A stretch of 64,000 nucleotides of DNA from the NCBI GenBank assembly GCA_943787205.1, contig CALSLN010000003.1, positions 1 through 64,000 on the forward strand. The letters run 5' to 3'. The position numbers and the translations under genes are program-made. Shown piece by piece: positions 19,462 through 27,737 of the stretch; the stretch's first letter is position 1; each line of letters begins with the position of its first letter. This DNA is from an uncultured Rhodospirillaceae bacterium (GTDB lineage Bacteria > Pseudomonadota > Alphaproteobacteria > Rhodospirillales > Rhodospirillaceae). The notes under the pieces were generated by a model. The model had not been told where the DNA came from. It ran no database searches and saw only the letters and a program-made list of their open reading frames with translations.

Positions 19462-21930
19462 ATGATCGACATGGACCGCCAGAAGGCGTTTGCCCTGCTT
19501 GGTCTGCCAGAAGATGCAAGCAGCGATGAAATTGAAACGCTGGTTAATCAAAGGCGGCGAAAGCTTCGTCAAAGTATAGTCTTCGCCTCGACTGCTGAGC
19601 AGCGGCAGTCGTCAGAGCGTGCGCTCGCAGAATTAGAGAGCGCACATATTATTGTTACATTGCCCGAAGATGATCCCGAAAGCACGTTGCCGGCAGGCTC
19701 GAAAATTATACTTCCTACAGGTCAAACGCTCGGCGACCGCTATGTCATTCGTCGTCGCATCGGATACGGTGAAAGTGGTGCCGTCTTTGCTGCGCTCGAC
19801 CTTTCGTGGGGTAAAGAAGTCGCCCTTAAAATAATACGCCCAGAGTTGCTTCTCGTCCCCGGTACATACGAGCGTCTTCAAACCAATGTAAAATCGATCG
19901 GTGAGCTGGCCCATACGGGGGTCGTAAGCGTCTATGGTGTATCCGAACTAGATGGATACGTTGTTATTGCCACTGAGCTTTTGCCTCAGCAAAACCTGCG
20001 GTCATTGTTGCAAGATGCGAGAAGGGTAGAGGGGGCTGAAAAGCGACGAAGCGGCGTTTCCACCGGTCATGTATTGGATATCGTGCAGGGTTTGTGCACA
20101 GCGCTGGATTATGCCCGCTCTAAAATGCTTCACCTTAATTTGAAGCCTGACAATGTCGTCATTTCCGATTTTGGTTTTTTGAAATTAACGGATTTCGGTC
20201 TCGATTCTATTCTCGGACCTGCATTGCAAATAACCAGCCCGACTGCGAGGGAGCAGCGTCGCTATCGTGCGCCTGAACAGGCACGTCAATCGGAGACAGG
20301 TTCTCGCGGACGTACTCAAATCGATGAGCGTGCTGACCAGTTCTCTGTAGCTGCAATTGCTCACTATTTGTTGCTGGCTTCGGCCCCCTACCCAGATCCC
20401 TCATCGATGGCTCTAAGGCAAATGGGCATAGACAAGCCTGTCGCTGAAGTCTTGGCGCGGGCACTGTCTTCTGAACCCCGAGAACGGTACGCGACGGTCA
20501 GCGATTTTGCGCAGGCTTTTGCCAAAGCGTCCCGGAAACGGTCGTCTCTGAGAGCTATTAAAATTGCCTCTGGCCTCTTCGTGTCTTCGCTGCTTCTCGT
20601 GTCGAGTGCGTCGATAGTCATGAACACAGATAATCCGATCACTGGGTTTTTCAGCACAGCGCTCGAATCAATTCCCGGTTTTAGCGCTGCGCCTTCGCAA
20701 AGCGCGGAGATGCTGCTGTTCCAAGACAAAGTATTGGCTTTAACCAAGCAGCTTAATGGCATCCAAAATAATCTGCGGCGGGACGTCATCGAAAGCCGCA
20801 TAGAACTCAGAACGAAGATCCAGGCCATCGACCTGGCAGAGACAGACCTGGGTCGTGAGACTGCCGAGAAGAATTTTGCGACTGCGGAGCTAGAATTCCA
20901 ACGTGTCTCAGCTCTACGAGATGTCGCAAACCCAGATATCTTTAACAACCCTGAAACGTTGAATGCGGTTAATCTTATAAGCCTTGCTAACGATCATATC
21001 TCCAACGGAAGGTATCTGGATGCGGGCAAAGTCCTCAGGCAGGCTGAATCGGTTCTCGTTGAGAAGCTACGCGATTATGCTCAGGCAGAGGCGATGGTCG
21101 AAGAGCGGTTCGTGCTCGTGGACAGTTCGTCTTTAGACTTGCAAACCACACAGCGTATAACGCGGTCGGATCAGCTGCGCCGAGACTGGCAGTCGGCATC
21201 TCAAACGCGTCGGCGTTTCGCCGCACAGGTTCAAGGTCGGATGGTTGAGATACCCCGTGGGTCTTTCCAGATGGGGGATACGACTGGAGTTGGGAACCAA
21301 ACGGAGCAGCCGACAAGGACTGTTCTCGTGCCGGCCTTTCAGTTGTCTGCCTTTGAGGTCACTGTTGGTGAATTTCAAGATTGCGTCGCAGAGGGCGCAT
21401 GTTCTGCTCCTCCAGGCTCTTTCAATGATCAAACGCCTGACGCTCCGGTGTCTGCTGTGAGCTGGTTCGATACTCAGGACTATCTCTCTTGGCTGTCGCG
21501 GAGAACGGGTGAGGAGTATCGGTTGCCAACGGAGGCGGAATGGGAATACGCGGCAAAGGGAACGAGTAGTAATTCCTATCCCTGGGGTTCGAAAGTTGGC
21601 CGTGGCCTAGCAAACTGTGTGAATTGCGGTAGCGCGTGGGAGCGCGTTGGTGCTGCTCCCGTTGCGTCCTTCGCACCTAATGCGTTCGGTTTGTACGACA
21701 TGGTGGGCAATGTATGGGAATGGACCGCAGATTGTTGGTATCCAAGCTATGAAGGCGCCCCGGCTATCGCCATGGCAAGAGAAGAGAGTGCTCTTTGTGC
21801 GGAGCGCGTTATGCGGGGTGGGTCATGGGACAACGAAGCGTGGCTGGCGCGAACGACATATCGTGGCCGCGGTAAAGCTGATATGCGTCACGACCTCTAC
21901 GGTTTCCGCATTGCGAAGTCTGTAGATTAG
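19462..21930 (+). CDS. Pseudokinase-like Ser/Thr kinase fused to a formylglycine-generating-enzyme (FGE/SUMF1) domain
   Basis: An 822-residue multidomain protein. Residues 1-70 resemble a short J-like or helical domain (AFALLGLPEDASSDEIE). Residues about 90-325 form a Ser/Thr kinase: glycine loop IGYGESGAVF, VALKI with the ATP Lys, LHLNLKPDN in place of HRDxKPxN, and DFG intact. The catalytic-loop Asp is thus Asn, suggesting a pseudokinase. A membrane helix follows (about 365-385), then a coiled coil, then an FGE-sulfatase/SUMF1-type domain (about 590-820) with MVEIPRGSFQMGD, LPTEAEWEYAAKG, GNVWEWTADCW and MRGGSWDN. Topology puts the kinase in the cytoplasm and the FGE domain outside. The start is supported by GGAGG; an upstream in-frame ATG at 19330 is less likely. 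Confidence 0.88.
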   Translation: MIDMDRQKAFALLGLPEDASSDEIETLVNQRRRKLRQSIVFASTAEQRQSSERALAELESAHIIVTLPEDDPESTLPAGSKIILPTGQTLGDRYVIRRRIGYGESGAVFAALDLSWGKEVALKIIRPELLLVPGTYERLQTNVKSIGELAHTGVVSVYGVSELDGYVVIATELLPQQNLRSLLQDARRVEGAEKRRSGVSTGHVLDIVQGLCTALDYARSKMLHLNLKPDNVVISDFGFLKLTDFGLDSILGPALQITSPTAREQRRYRAPEQARQSETGSRGRTQIDERADQFSVAAIAHYLLLASAPYPDPSSMALRQMGIDKPVAEVLARALSSEPRERYATVSDFAQAFAKASRKRSSLRAIKIASGLFVSSLLLVSSASIVMNTDNPITGFFSTALESIPGFSAAPSQSAEMLLFQDKVLALTKQLNGIQNNLRRDVIESRIELRTKIQAIDLAETDLGRETAEKNFATAELEFQRVSALRDVANPDIFNNPETLNAVNLISLANDHISNGRYLDAGKVLRQAESVLVEKLRDYAQAEAMVEERFVLVDSSSLDLQTTQRITRSDQLRRDWQSASQTRRRFAAQVQGRMVEIPRGSFQMGDTTGVGNQTEQPTRTVLVPAFQLSAFEVTVGEFQDCVAEGACSAPPGSFNDQTPDAPVSAVSWFDTQDYLSWLSRRTGEEYRLPTEAEWEYAAKGTSSNSYPWGSKVGRGLANCVNCGSAWERVGAAPVASFAPNAFGLYDMVGNVWEWTADCWYPSYEGAPAIAMAREESALCAERVMRGGSWDNEAWLARTTYRGRGKADMRHDLYGFRIAKSVD

Positions 21931-21953
21931 AAGGGCACTGGCGCTCAAACAGA

Positions 21954-22676
21954 TTAAGAGTCTGATTTCCGGGCAAGATAGATGGTTTGGGTGAATTGAT
22001 TACCTTGGAGAGGATTGTCGAACGTGACTTCTTCGATCCAGGCCTTGGTAAAGACGGTTGAGAGCTTTTCAGAGAAGGATCTGTCCGGCAGATCGTTAGA
22101 CCAAAGCCCAAAAATGCCTCCGTCCCGTAGGTGCGTCGCGAGTTTTTGTAATCCATCGGGCTCGTAAAAAGCCGCGTTTTGCGGATCAAGAAGGAACTCG
22201 GGTGAGTGGTCAATATCGACCAAGATAGCGTCGAATTTCCGCGCGGAGCTGCTCGGGTCAAAACCCTCATCTGATAATGCGAGCGCAAAGAAATCACCGT
22301 GTACGAACTTGCACCGCGCATCGCCGGTCAGTTCTGGACCTAAAGGCAGCAATCCCGTCGCATGCCAATCAATAACGGTATCCAGAGTCTCAACCACGGT
22401 GAGGGATGACACTGTTGTGTCATTGAGGACGGTTTGCGCTGTGTACCCAAGACCTAAGCCTCCAACCAGGATGTCTTTTGTGGGGTTCTGTAGAGCCGCA
22501 ATTCCGAGTTCCGCGAGTGCAATTTCTGACGCCGTAAAGAGACTGGACATCAGGAATTCGTCGCCAAGTTTAATTTCATAAACGTCGACGTCTAAAGACA
22601 GTTCACGCCGGCGGCGTAAGCTCAAGTCACCTATTGGTGTTTGTCGGAAATCAAGTTCTTCGAAGGAAGCGCTCAT
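21954..22676 (-). CDS. Spermidine synthase-like methyltransferase-fold protein
   Basis: A 240-residue Rossmann protein of the polyamine synthase-like group: VGGLGLGYTAQTVL (motif I), SLTVVETLDTVIDWH, then FDAILVDIDHSPEFLL. The Asp-rich aminopropyl-transfer site of true spermidine synthases is not clearly conserved, so a methyltransferase or another aminopropyltransferase-like role is equally possible. It is convergent with the kinase-FGE gene (24 bp apart) and 39 bp downstream of a small basic protein on the same strand, with which it may be co-transcribed. Confidence 0.7.
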   Translation of the reverse strand: MSASFEELDFRQTPIGDLSLRRRRELSLDVDVYEIKLGDEFLMSSLFTASEIALAELGIAALQNPTKDILVGGLGLGYTAQTVLNDTTVSSLTVVETLDTVIDWHATGLLPLGPELTGDARCKFVHGDFFALALSDEGFDPSSSARKFDAILVDIDHSPEFLLDPQNAAFYEPDGLQKLATHLRDGGIFGLWSNDLPDRSFSEKLSTVFTKAWIEEVTFDNPLQGNQFTQTIYLARKSDS

Positions 22677-22714
22677 ATTGAAGGTGTCCTTCCTAGCTCT
22701 GAAGGAAGCTGCGC

Positions 22715-22903
22715 TTACTCGGTTGGAGCGTCTGGTGCCGGTGTTGCATCGCTGGGCGACTGGTCGTCACCCTGATCGGGATTGACGCCTTCTTTTCTCT
22801 CGGCGGCTTTAGCCTGCTTTGCTGCAAGCCGTTCAGCCTTCTTCGCAGCTTTTTGACGCTCGCGTTCGAAACGGTCGAATTGGTAATTGGGTTTTCTGGC
22901 CAC
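22715..22903 (-). CDS. Small charged protein of unknown function (62 aa)
   Basis: It starts MARKPNYQFDRFERERQ, has a Lys/Ala-rich helix (RLAAKQAKAAERKE), and ends in an Asp/Pro/Ser-rich tail. Similar short proteins with this N terminus are common in alphaproteobacterial genomes, usually unnamed. A GGAGAAT ribosome binding site lies just before the ATG (reverse strand), which supports a real gene. Function unknown. Confidence 0.65.
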   Translation of the reverse strand: MARKPNYQFDRFERERQKAAKKAERLAAKQAKAAERKEGVNPDQGDDQSPSDATPAPDAPTE

Positions 22904-23031
22904 GGGCTATTCTCCTAGCGCAAATATGCGCTGTGATTCCGATGCTGCTGTTTCAGATCGTTAATGAATCAAAGTTAATGGCCCCATAGTCTACTCGAAA
23001 GCGAATGCGTACAAGTTAACTCGTTAAGGCG

Positions 23032-23064
23032 GGTTCCGTCTCCGCGATTTGCGAAGACGGAACC
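23032..23064. terminator. Stem-loop downstream of the cold-shock gene
   Basis: GGTTCCGTCT and AGACGGAACC form a stem, extended inward by CGC/GCG with a mismatch, 9 bp beyond the stop codon at 23073. The T tract is weak in the direction of transcription, so termination is probable but not certain. Confidence 0.6.
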
Positions 23065-23072
23065 GTCTTTAA

Positions 23073-23282
23073 TTAATCTGCGAGTGAGAGGTTCTCGGCA
23101 GAAGACTTGCCATTTTGGCCAGCCTGGAGTTCGAACTGAACTTTTTGGCCTTCGTTAAGTGTGCTTAGGCCTGCACGTTCAACGGCTGAAATGTGTACGA
23201 ATGCATCTTTTGTGCCGTCGTCTGGCTCGATGAATCCGTAGCCCTTGGCCGCATTGAAAAATTTAACTGTACCGACTGTCAT
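23073..23282 (-). CDS. cspA: Cold-shock protein (CspA family)
   Basis: A 69-residue single cold-shock domain with RNP1-type [10 protein letters not shown] and RNP2-type DAFVHISAV. It binds single-stranded RNA/DNA and acts as an RNA chaperone in the cytoplasm. The start is placed at ATG 23282 ([10 protein letters not shown]), with AGAGGAAAT upstream; a longer frame from 23321 would add a non-family extension. Family length is about 67-70 residues, matching this choice. It is monocistronic with a downstream stem-loop. Confidence 0.95.
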   Translation of the reverse strand: MTVGTVKFFNAAKGYGFIEPDDGTKDAFVHISAVERAGLSTLNEGQKVQFELQAGQNGKSSAENLSLAD

Positions 23283-23632
23283 ATGAATTTCCTCTAACAG
23301 GAGTGTCTTTTTGTATGCCACACCATGTGGCTATACGTCTTGTCTAACGCTCACACTGTTAGGAGATAAATAAAGTAAACGGCGGACCGACTATTCAGCT
23401 AACACGAAACAAATGTAATACGTATGAGCGGATATGTAGGGCAAATCAGCCCAAAGTCAATGAGTTGCCCGCCGATTAGCACCGTTTTGCGCCATTGCCG
23501 CATCATTTAATGCCCAATTTCGCGCTGTAGCCATGCCCTACCTCACTTCCTGAGAATAATGGCCTGTGTGCTATATATTCGGGGTGATATGGCCATATAA
23601 GGCGAAATGTCTAGCTGAGGGCATAAATTGAC
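23283..23632. promoter_or_regulatory. Long divergent intergenic region with the csp leader
   Basis: About 350 bp separate the minus-strand csp gene from the plus-strand gene at 23633. No credible frame is seen. A long 5' leader is usual for cold-shock mRNAs and could lie in 23283-23420 (inference). An AT-rich TGCTATATATTC around 23570-23580 could be a -10 region for the plus-strand operon. Confidence 0.4.
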
Positions 23633-23959
23633 ATGACTCGAGAATCCAAGCCACCGAGAGCGGAACAGCAGTTTTTTGACGATCCGGCGATAGACAGGAT
23701 CATGGGAGCTTTTATGTCGCTCGCGACAGAGCATTACGTTTTGCTGGATCGTTTTCGAGCACTTGAGCGTGAATTGGCTAAATCGGGTGCAATCAATTCG
23801 GCGGCTTTGGATCAAGAGCCGGATGAGTCGGAACGTGCTGAGTCTTTGGCAGACAGGAATGCATTTGTTGAAGCGCTTATGCGGCCGTTATTGGGCGAGC
23901 AGGATGCTTTGGGAGCGCCCGGAAAATTCAGTCTTAAGACCACCAAGTCTGGGGCGTGA
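23633..23959 (+). CDS. Helical protein of unknown function (108 aa)
   Basis: The protein is polar and predicted helical, with a pattern around FMSLATEHYVLLDRFRALERELAKSG and a Glu/Asp-rich centre. I do not recognise the family. The stop (TGA at 23957-23959) is 2 nt before the ATG of the methyltransferase gene, so they form an operon with the methyltransferase and WrbA. It may be a small partner of the methyltransferase; that is inference from spacing only. Confidence 0.7.
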   Translation: MTRESKPPRAEQQFFDDPAIDRIMGAFMSLATEHYVLLDRFRALERELAKSGAINSAALDQEPDESERAESLADRNAFVEALMRPLLGEQDALGAPGKFSLKTTKSGA

Positions 23960-23961
23960 TA

Positions 23962-25041
23962 ATGAACGATCGATCATTTGTTGCTGCCCAGGATTTTTTA
24001 TTGTCGGCCAAAACATTTTGGACGACGACACTCTATGGCGCGGTTCGAGACAGTTACGCGGATAAGGCTAGCAGTTCCCAAGACGAGGCCTCGGCTTCTG
24101 TCGAAGCGGTTGCTGAGGCCCTCGAAGACACGACGCTGTACCAGTTTTATGCATGGTTGGAGCGGCATTTGCAGCGGATGAAGTACGCGGGACGGTATGG
24201 TCTTGTGTCGTACCACGACGAACGGCGCGCTGCTTTTCTTGACTCTCTAGATCAAATTGAAAGCGAAGGTCGCCTTTTAGAACTGAACGAAAACCTGGAC
24301 TTGCCCGCGTACTATACGGGTGTGGATATTCATCAGCATCCTGGCGGCGTGTGGTCAGACGCACTTGCTGGGATTGTCTATGAGCGTGGCGCGAGAACGA
24401 CGACGCCTTTACTTGGCGCAGCAGGGAAAGATGTGCATGAGCGGTTCACAGACGTAGCTTTGGGTGATGGGGCTCCCAAGACCGTTTTGGATATGGGCTG
24501 TGGCTTTGGCAAGAGTACGCAACCCTTCTATAGACGATTGCCAGATAGTCGTATCGAAGCGGTTGACCTGGCGGCGCCGTGCATCAAATTAGCAGCTGGT
24601 ATGGCGCAGAAAGCGCAAGCAAAGAACGTGCGGTTTCGTCAAATGAATGCCAGCAATACGGATTATGCCAGCGGGTCTTTTGACCTGGTGACATCGACTA
24701 TGGTGCTGCATGAATTGCCACCGAAAACGATCGGTGAGTTCCTTGATGAGGCGTTTCGCGTTTTGTCTCCTGGTGGACGGATGGTGAATTTGGATTTCTA
24801 CAGCTTACCCGATGCATTCCGGCGGTTCATTCATCACGGTCATGCGCGCCGCAACAATGAGCCATATATGGGGCCATTGGCCGAGATGGATTTATCCGCA
24901 CTGTTGAAATCAAAAGGGTTTGTTGACGTGGAAATTGTGCCCTTTAAAGAATCCGATGATATCGACTTAGAGGCCAACGAATCATGGCGGTTCCCATGGA
25001 CAGTCATCGCGGCGACGAAACCAGACGGGTGCACTTCATGA
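23962..25041 (+). CDS. Class I SAM-dependent methyltransferase
   Basis: A 359-residue protein. The N-terminal 170 residues are helical (WLERHLQRMKYAGRYGL) with YYTGVDIHQHPGGVW. The C-terminal half is a methyltransferase domain: motif I VLDMGCGFGKST, then RIEAVDLAAPCIKLA, GSFDLVTSTMVLHELP and VLSPGGRMVNLDF. The acceptor is unknown. A likely distant paralogue, badly frame-broken, lies at 9114-10284. A GTG at 23956 is in frame, but the ATG at 23962 follows directly after the previous stop. The stop overlaps the WrbA start (ATGA at 25038). Confidence 0.85.
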   Translation: MNDRSFVAAQDFLLSAKTFWTTTLYGAVRDSYADKASSSQDEASASVEAVAEALEDTTLYQFYAWLERHLQRMKYAGRYGLVSYHDERRAAFLDSLDQIESEGRLLELNENLDLPAYYTGVDIHQHPGGVWSDALAGIVYERGARTTTPLLGAAGKDVHERFTDVALGDGAPKTVLDMGCGFGKSTQPFYRRLPDSRIEAVDLAAPCIKLAAGMAQKAQAKNVRFRQMNASNTDYASGSFDLVTSTMVLHELPPKTIGEFLDEAFRVLSPGGRMVNLDFYSLPDAFRRFIHHGHARRNNEPYMGPLAEMDLSALLKSKGFVDVEIVPFKESDDIDLEANESWRFPWTVIAATKPDGCTS

Positions 25042-25688
25042 CGAAGATCGCGATTGTGTATTTTAGCCAGTATCGAGGTCACACCGAGGTTTTGGCAGAG
25101 TCCATACGAAAGGGCGCTGAGAGCGTGGGGGACGTCACTGTTGTCACAGTCTCAGTAGACAATGTTGAAGACCATTGGAACGATCTCCACCAAGCCGATG
25201 CTATCGTGTTTGGCACACCGACCTATGTCGGAAGCATTGCCGCCAAGTTCAAAGAGTTTATCGAGAAGCTCGCCGGTGAAGTCTGGTTGAAGCGGGTTTG
25301 GACTGGAAAGCTTGCTGGTGGGTTTACGTGCTCCGCTGGGCAGAGTGGTGATAAGTTGAACTGCCTGCAACAATTGGTCGTGTTTGCGGCTCAGATGGGC
25401 ATGATTTGGGTGTCGCTCCCTGTTCTAGGCGGGAAGTATTCAAGCAAGGGCGGAGATGAAGATATTAATCGTCTCGGTGGTTACATCGGCGTTATGGCTC
25501 AGGCGAATATTGATGAGGGGGCCGAGACTGCGCCACCACAATCAGATCGCGCGACGGCAGAAATCTATGGCGCGCACATTGCAACGACCGCACGGGAGCT
25601 CCGTGAAGGTCGCAAAGTATTACAGTCAGGCGCTCAAGTTACGTTTGATGGGCGGCCCAAAAACCTCGCCGAAACGTTTGGTGGATAA
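25038..25688 (+). CDS. wrbA: WrbA-like NAD(P)H:quinone oxidoreductase / flavodoxin
   Basis: A 216-residue flavodoxin-fold protein with an FMN phosphate loop (SQYRGHTEVLAESI), VFGTPTYVGSIAAKFKEF, and the conserved WrbA segment GKLAGGFTCSAGQSGDK. WrbA enzymes bind FMN and reduce quinones by two electrons, protecting from oxidative stress. The ATG at 25038 overlaps the stop of the methyltransferase. Length is close to that of WrbA (about 200). A strong terminator follows. Confidence 0.88.
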   Translation: MTKIAIVYFSQYRGHTEVLAESIRKGAESVGDVTVVTVSVDNVEDHWNDLHQADAIVFGTPTYVGSIAAKFKEFIEKLAGEVWLKRVWTGKLAGGFTCSAGQSGDKLNCLQQLVVFAAQMGMIWVSLPVLGGKYSSKGGDEDINRLGGYIGVMAQANIDEGAETAPPQSDRATAEIYGAHIATTARELREGRKVLQSGAQVTFDGRPKNLAETFGG

Positions 25689-25724
25689 AAAAAGCCCTCA
25701 GTTTGTACACCGAGGGCTTTTTCT
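25689..25724 (+). terminator. Rho-independent terminator after the wrbA-like gene
   Basis: AAAGCCCTC and GAGGGCTTT form a stem around a 12-nt loop, preceded by an A run and followed by TTTTTC. It can act for the convergent DUF1838 gene as well. Confidence 0.88.
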
Positions 25725-25744
25725 AAATATTCTATGTCATCAGA

Positions 25745-26650
25745 CTAAAATGGAAATTCGCGCTTGAGGGGCTCTGGGCCTCCGCGCTCTTCCATGAGCT
25801 TCTTAAAGAACGTCCAGCTGGTTTCGTTTTCCCGATCATCATCGAGGGGCGGCGGGGCCGTATATTTGGGATAATTTTCTGCAATTTCTTTCTTCATTGC
25901 CTCTGGCATATCGTCCCAGCTCTTCAATTTTACCCCAGCTGTATGCATGTAGATAATGCCATCACGGCCGGCCATTTCCATCCATGGGAGCCAGTCAGAA
26001 TGACGAACCCAGCCTATTTGAACGTTAGGCTTGGCCACATCTTCATCCATCAAGCTTTCGACGTCTCCCATGAAATTGAACATCTCTGTGGCTCGGTATT
26101 GGCCACCGATGTATTTTTGATAGTCACCGGAAAGTACGTTTGTGTAATACAGGGGTATTGCCGAGGTCATCCACCAGCGATCGTTCAGTATTTCCGCAGG
26201 GAATTTCATTGGCTTGCCGTCGCGTCCCATTCCGAATGACGGACCGGAATTGACCGGGTCATTATCGACGTGAAAAACTTCAACGTCGTCGCCGGTGTAA
26301 GGGTTTTCCCACGTCTTCATCACTTCGCCCGTGGTCTTGTCTTTGTAGAGTAAAATTTCACGGGTTTTTAGTGTGTATCCGTAGTTGCCATCCTTATCGC
26401 GCACTGTGTCACAGTGACGGATATTCATGCCCTCAACGTCGAAAAGGTATTTATCCGACATGCCCATGCGGCGACCGAATGCCCGGCCTTTCCACCAATA
26501 CGTAACGGCTTCGCCGTCATTCAATGAGCACTGAATTTTGCGCATAACTTTTGCAACGCCCTCAGCGGTGTCTAAGTCATGTTGCCCAGCACTTGCTAGG
26601 CTTGGCAGAGCCAGCGCGAACGCCGCTGCCATGAGTCCTTTTTTGAACAT
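25745..26650 (-). CDS. Exported DUF1838 family protein
   Basis: A 301-residue protein with signal peptide MFKKGLMAAAFALALPSLASAG. The mature part has the DUF1838 pattern: YWWKGRAFG, MNIRHC, LKTREILLYKDKTTGEVM, WENPYTG, and WMEMAGRDGIIYMHTAG. The domain often forms a calycin-like barrel; biochemical function is unknown. The C terminus (WTFFKKLMEERGG) is usual for the family. It precedes, on the same strand, no close partner: a 79-bp gap separates it from the quinone oxidoreductase gene. Confidence 0.85.
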   Translation of the reverse strand: MFKKGLMAAAFALALPSLASAGQHDLDTAEGVAKVMRKIQCSLNDGEAVTYWWKGRAFGRRMGMSDKYLFDVEGMNIRHCDTVRDKDGNYGYTLKTREILLYKDKTTGEVMKTWENPYTGDDVEVFHVDNDPVNSGPSFGMGRDGKPMKFPAEILNDRWWMTSAIPLYYTNVLSGDYQKYIGGQYRATEMFNFMGDVESLMDEDVAKPNVQIGWVRHSDWLPWMEMAGRDGIIYMHTAGVKLKSWDDMPEAMKKEIAENYPKYTAPPPLDDDRENETSWTFFKKLMEERGGPEPLKREFPF

Positions 26651-26729
26651 GCGTTACTCCCGAATTTCTGGGCTATCAGTAGATTGGCCCTGTATAGAAC
26701 TATTATCTAAGAAACTGTCCTGAATTAGG

Positions 26730-27737
26730 TCAGGTTTCCAATTTCACAACTACTTTCCCAAGATTCTTTCCACTGAGCAAGTGTTCAACAGCTGCTGGGA
26801 CATCTTCCAGGCCGATAAATTCAACAGGATCAACGAATACTTCGATTTCGTCACGCTGATACATGCCGATCAGGCGCTGTGCGGCATCAGGATGGAATTC
26901 TTCGAAATGGGGATTAATGAAGGCTCTGACAGAGGCTGAGCGAAAATAGAGCTTCTGATAGATGCGCGGGCTTGTGACCTGTTCCCAGGGTTTGCCGACC
27001 TCAGATGTATAGCCAGATATGACCAGTCTTCCTTTAACGGCGAGGTTATCCACAAAGGCGTCAAATATGGCACCACCAACCGAATCATAGGCGATGTCGA
27101 TGCCGCCGGGGTACTCCTGCTTCAGGACGTCGCCGACGGCTTCAGTGCGGTAATTAATGACTCGATCACACCCAATGCTGCGAAGGCTTTCGGCTTTGTC
27201 GTCAGAACCACAAATGCCGATGACGTGGTTTCCAGCTTTTTTGGCGACTTGCACGATGATGTGACCCAAGCCTCCAGCTGCGGCGGAGATGGCAATGGTC
27301 TCTCCCGTGGTCATCTCGCCGACTTGCTCGATGCCGACCATGCCTGAAATCCCTGTTGGCATAAGGCATAAAATTTCTGGTGAGGCCGCGGGAACCTTGT
27401 ATAGACGAGACGTTTCGGCAACTTGGTAATCGCGATAGCCAGCACCAACTTTCCACGTGGCGATGGAATCACCCACGGCGAAATTGTCTACGCCCGGTCC
27501 AAGTTTCTCAATGCGGCCGACGACCTCAATGCCGAGGTCGGTCGGTGGTGTGTAGCTAATGTAGCTCACGGCGTCGCGTACCATGTTGAGATCGTATACG
27601 CCGTTGACACCGGCGTAGACATTTCGAATCAGGACTTCGCCGGGGCCGGGTTCTCCGATCTCTGCGTCTACGATTTTGGTGCAAGCTGCGAAGTCTTCAC
27701 CGTACTGCGTCATTATGAGTTTTCGAGACTGCGTCAT
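26730..27737 (-). CDS. Zinc-independent medium-chain dehydrogenase/quinone oxidoreductase
   Basis: A 335-residue MDR protein with GroES-like N-terminal domain and Rossmann nucleotide motif SAAAGGLGHIIVQVAKKAG followed by VIGICGSDDK, typical of quinone oxidoreductases and enoyl/prostaglandin reductases (ZADH2 type). The catalytic-zinc Cys/His set is not seen. It reduces alpha,beta-unsaturated carbonyls or quinones with NAD(P)H. Its ATG (27737) overlaps the stop of the upstream MFS transporter (ATGA), so the two are translationally coupled; the transporter might export the substrate or product. Confidence 0.88.
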   Translation of the reverse strand: MTQSRKLIMTQYGEDFAACTKIVDAEIGEPGPGEVLIRNVYAGVNGVYDLNMVRDAVSYISYTPPTDLGIEVVGRIEKLGPGVDNFAVGDSIATWKVGAGYRDYQVAETSRLYKVPAASPEILCLMPTGISGMVGIEQVGEMTTGETIAISAAAGGLGHIIVQVAKKAGNHVIGICGSDDKAESLRSIGCDRVINYRTEAVGDVLKQEYPGGIDIAYDSVGGAIFDAFVDNLAVKGRLVISGYTSEVGKPWEQVTSPRIYQKLYFRSASVRAFINPHFEEFHPDAAQRLIGMYQRDEIEVFVDPVEFIGLEDVPAAVEHLLSGKNLGKVVVKLET

